From the NCBI GenBank assembly GCA_945870175.1, contig CAMBRJ010000021.1, forward strand, positions 1 through 15,790: 15,790 nt of DNA, read 5' to 3'. The notes beneath the pieces were generated by a model. The model was not told the DNA's origin, did not search any database, and worked only from the letters and a program-made list of their open reading frames with translations. Source of the DNA: Gemmatimonas phototrophica (lineage in GTDB: Bacteria > Gemmatimonadota > Gemmatimonadetes > Gemmatimonadales > Gemmatimonadaceae). Below are positions 14,803-15,790 of this stretch, piece after piece. The number at the start of each line of letters is the position of its first letter. Position 1 is the first letter of the stretch. The translations under genes and the position numbers were made by a program.

Positions 14803-15558
14803 ATGATCGATCTGCTCGCTGATCCGCAGGCGTGGATTTCCCTGCTCACGCTGTCGGTGCTCGAAGTCGTCCTCGGCATCGACAACATCATTTTCATCTC
14901 GATTCTGGCCGGGAAGCTGGCGCCGGTCGATCAGCCGAAGGCGCGACGGTTCGGACTCATGGGCGCGTTCATGTCTCGGGTGGCGCTGTTGCTGTCGATC
15001 ACCTGGGTCATGCGTCTCACCGAGCCCCTGTTTACGCTCGTCGGGCGCGCCGTCTCCGGACGTGACCTGATCCTGATCGTCGGTGGCCTGTTCCTGATCG
15101 CCAAGGCCACGTTGGAGATTCACAGCAAGCTCGAAGGGCCCGAGGAGTCAGCGACGACCGCCAAGGGCGGCGGCTCGCTATGGACCACGGTGGCCCAGAT
15201 CGCGGTGATCGACATCGTCTTCTCACTGGACTCGGTCATTACCGCGGTCGGCATGGCCGACAGTGTGGTCATCATGATCGCGGCGAACGTGATCGCGCTG
15301 GCGGTGATGCTGATGGCGGCCACGCCCATCAGCGACTACGTGGACCGGCATCCCACGGTGAAGATGCTGGCGCTGTCGTTCCTCGTGCTCATCGGCACCA
15401 ACCTGGTGGCCGAGGGGCTCGGGCAGCACATCTCGAAGGGATACACGTACATGGCGATGGCCTTCTCGGTGATCGTCGAGATGCTGAACACCCGCGCGCG
15501 CGTGAAATCCGAGGCGGTGCAGTTACGGGGCGTTCCGCAGGCGCCGGACGACGAATAG
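14803..15558 (+). CDS. TerC family integral membrane protein
   Basis: This is a 251-aa protein with about seven hydrophobic helices. The two signature motifs of the TerC/YkoY/YgdQ family are present: LEVVLGIDNIIFISI (Glu21, Asp27, Asn28) and VIDIVFSLDSVITAVGM (Asp137, Asp143, Ser144), whose acidic residues lie in the membrane. A hydrophilic loop (about 105-126) separates the two halves, an internal repeat typical of the family. Family members are linked to tellurite resistance and, in better-studied bacteria, to export of manganese for loading secreted or membrane enzymes. Here a metal-transport role is inferred only. No tellurite operon genes are nearby. The ATG at 14803 has no SD and sits 6 nt after TAGCTT. 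A hairpin follows 38 bp after the stop. Confidence 0.92.
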   Translation: MIDLLADPQAWISLLTLSVLEVVLGIDNIIFISILAGKLAPVDQPKARRFGLMGAFMSRVALLLSITWVMRLTEPLFTLVGRAVSGRDLILIVGGLFLIAKATLEIHSKLEGPEESATTAKGGGSLWTTVAQIAVIDIVFSLDSVITAVGMADSVVIMIAANVIALAVMLMAATPISDYVDRHPTVKMLALSFLVLIGTNLVAEGLGQHISKGYTYMAMAFSVIVEMLNTRARVKSEAVQLRGVPQAPDDE

Positions 15559-15596
15559 CCGGCACTCCGCTGGTCGGATGTCGGTCGGTTGGGACA

Positions 15597-15626
15597 GACG
15601 AGCGTCCGCTATTGGGGACGCTCGTC
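15597..15626 (+). terminator. Terminator-like hairpin after the TerC gene
   Basis: GACGAGCGTCC (15597-15607) pairs perfectly with GGACGCTCGTC (15616-15626) around an 8-base loop. There is no T-tract, so efficiency is uncertain, but the position 38 bp after a stop codon fits a terminator. Confidence 0.6.
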
Positions 15627-15682
15627 GCGTAAGCCGAGGTGATCGCCCCCGGAAAATTGGGGATAACTGATGTGCCGGCAAC

Positions 15683-15719
15683 GTCTTGGCCCTCGTCGAA
15701 TCCGGGCGGTGGCCAAGAC
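15683..15719. promoter_or_regulatory. Inverted repeat upstream of the next gene
   Basis: GTCTTGGCC (15683-15691) and GGCCAAGAC (15711-15719) are a perfect 9-bp inverted repeat with a 19-base spacer, 56 bp before the ATG at 15776. The roughly 28-bp centre-to-centre spacing could be two half-sites for a regulator or a leader hairpin. A smaller CCCC/GGGG hairpin lies at about 15645-15662. Confidence 0.35.
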
Positions 15720-15775
15720 CGTGCAACGGCCCGCAACATGCACCTCGAGAGATTGTCACTTTCCGGAGATTCCGC

Positions 15776-15790
15776 ATGTCGAATGCTGTC
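15776..15790 (+). CDS. Start of the next gene (first five codons only)
   Basis: ATG TCG AAT GCT GTC runs off the window (Met-Ser-Asn-Ala-Val). CGGAGA with GGAG at 15765-15768 is a good SD with 7 nt spacing. This makes the start credible, but nothing can be said about the product. Confidence 0.5.

Noticed and set aside
14803..15558. A tellurite-resistance (ter) operon around the TerC gene.
   Set aside because: No terA, terB, terD, terE or terZ-like neighbour is in the window. Stand-alone TerC proteins are common.

Overview
The window is GC-rich chromosomal DNA (roughly two thirds G+C by eye) that looks like a free-living Gram-negative bacterium, most likely of the phylum Gemmatimonadota. The assignment is an inference from the style of the gene content. 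There is a dense set of exported hydrolases (M14, S9, alkaline-phosphatase-like, DUF1028), a BNR/VPS10-like protein tail and an M14 peptidase that both carry Gly-rich inserts, a zinc-ribbon Ser/Thr kinase, and several start codons with no Shine-Dalgarno sequence. No mobile gene, CRISPR array, rRNA or tRNA is visible.

Layout. 1-792 (+): 3' end of a large secreted repeat protein. 808-2696 (-): a two-gene operon, DUF1028 protein then an alkaline-phosphatase-superfamily enzyme. 2697-2841: divergent control region with a 16-bp perfect palindrome. 2842-5829 (+): M14 zinc carboxypeptidase of 995 aa. 5869-5976: a 108-bp foldback element with perfect 32-bp arms, between convergent genes. 5989-7470 (-): membrane-anchored Ser/Thr protein kinase. 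7615-9179 (+): exported MetX-like alpha/beta hydrolase, translationally coupled to a DUF983 membrane protein. 9207-9240: bidirectional-type terminator. 9270-14772 (-): a co-directional run of queC, queE, an NlpC/P60 peptidase, an S9 prolyl-oligopeptidase-like enzyme, a possible 87-aa ORF and a coiled-coil lipoprotein. 14803-15558 (+): TerC family membrane protein. 15559-15775: terminator-like hairpin and another inverted repeat. 15776 onward (+): the first five codons of the next gene.

How the genes work together. QueE and QueC act consecutively in 7-deazaguanine (queuosine precursor) synthesis, converting CPH4 to CDG to preQ0. The M14, S9, DUF1028 and AP-like proteins all have N-terminal signal peptides and fit a lifestyle of degrading peptides and phosphoesters outside the cytoplasm. 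NlpC/P60 and the lipoprotein concern the envelope. TerC is probably a metal (Mn) transporter.

The most notable non-coding signals are the large perfect foldback at 5869-5976 and a set of TAnnTT -10-like hexamers lying 5-8 nt upstream of start codons that lack an SD, which suggests leaderless transcripts. Others are a terminator squeezed between NlpC/P60 and the S9 gene, a terminator hairpin buried inside the 3' coding end of the convergent AP-like gene, and the 30-bp queC/terC divergent gap. No clearly novel multi-gene system was found.
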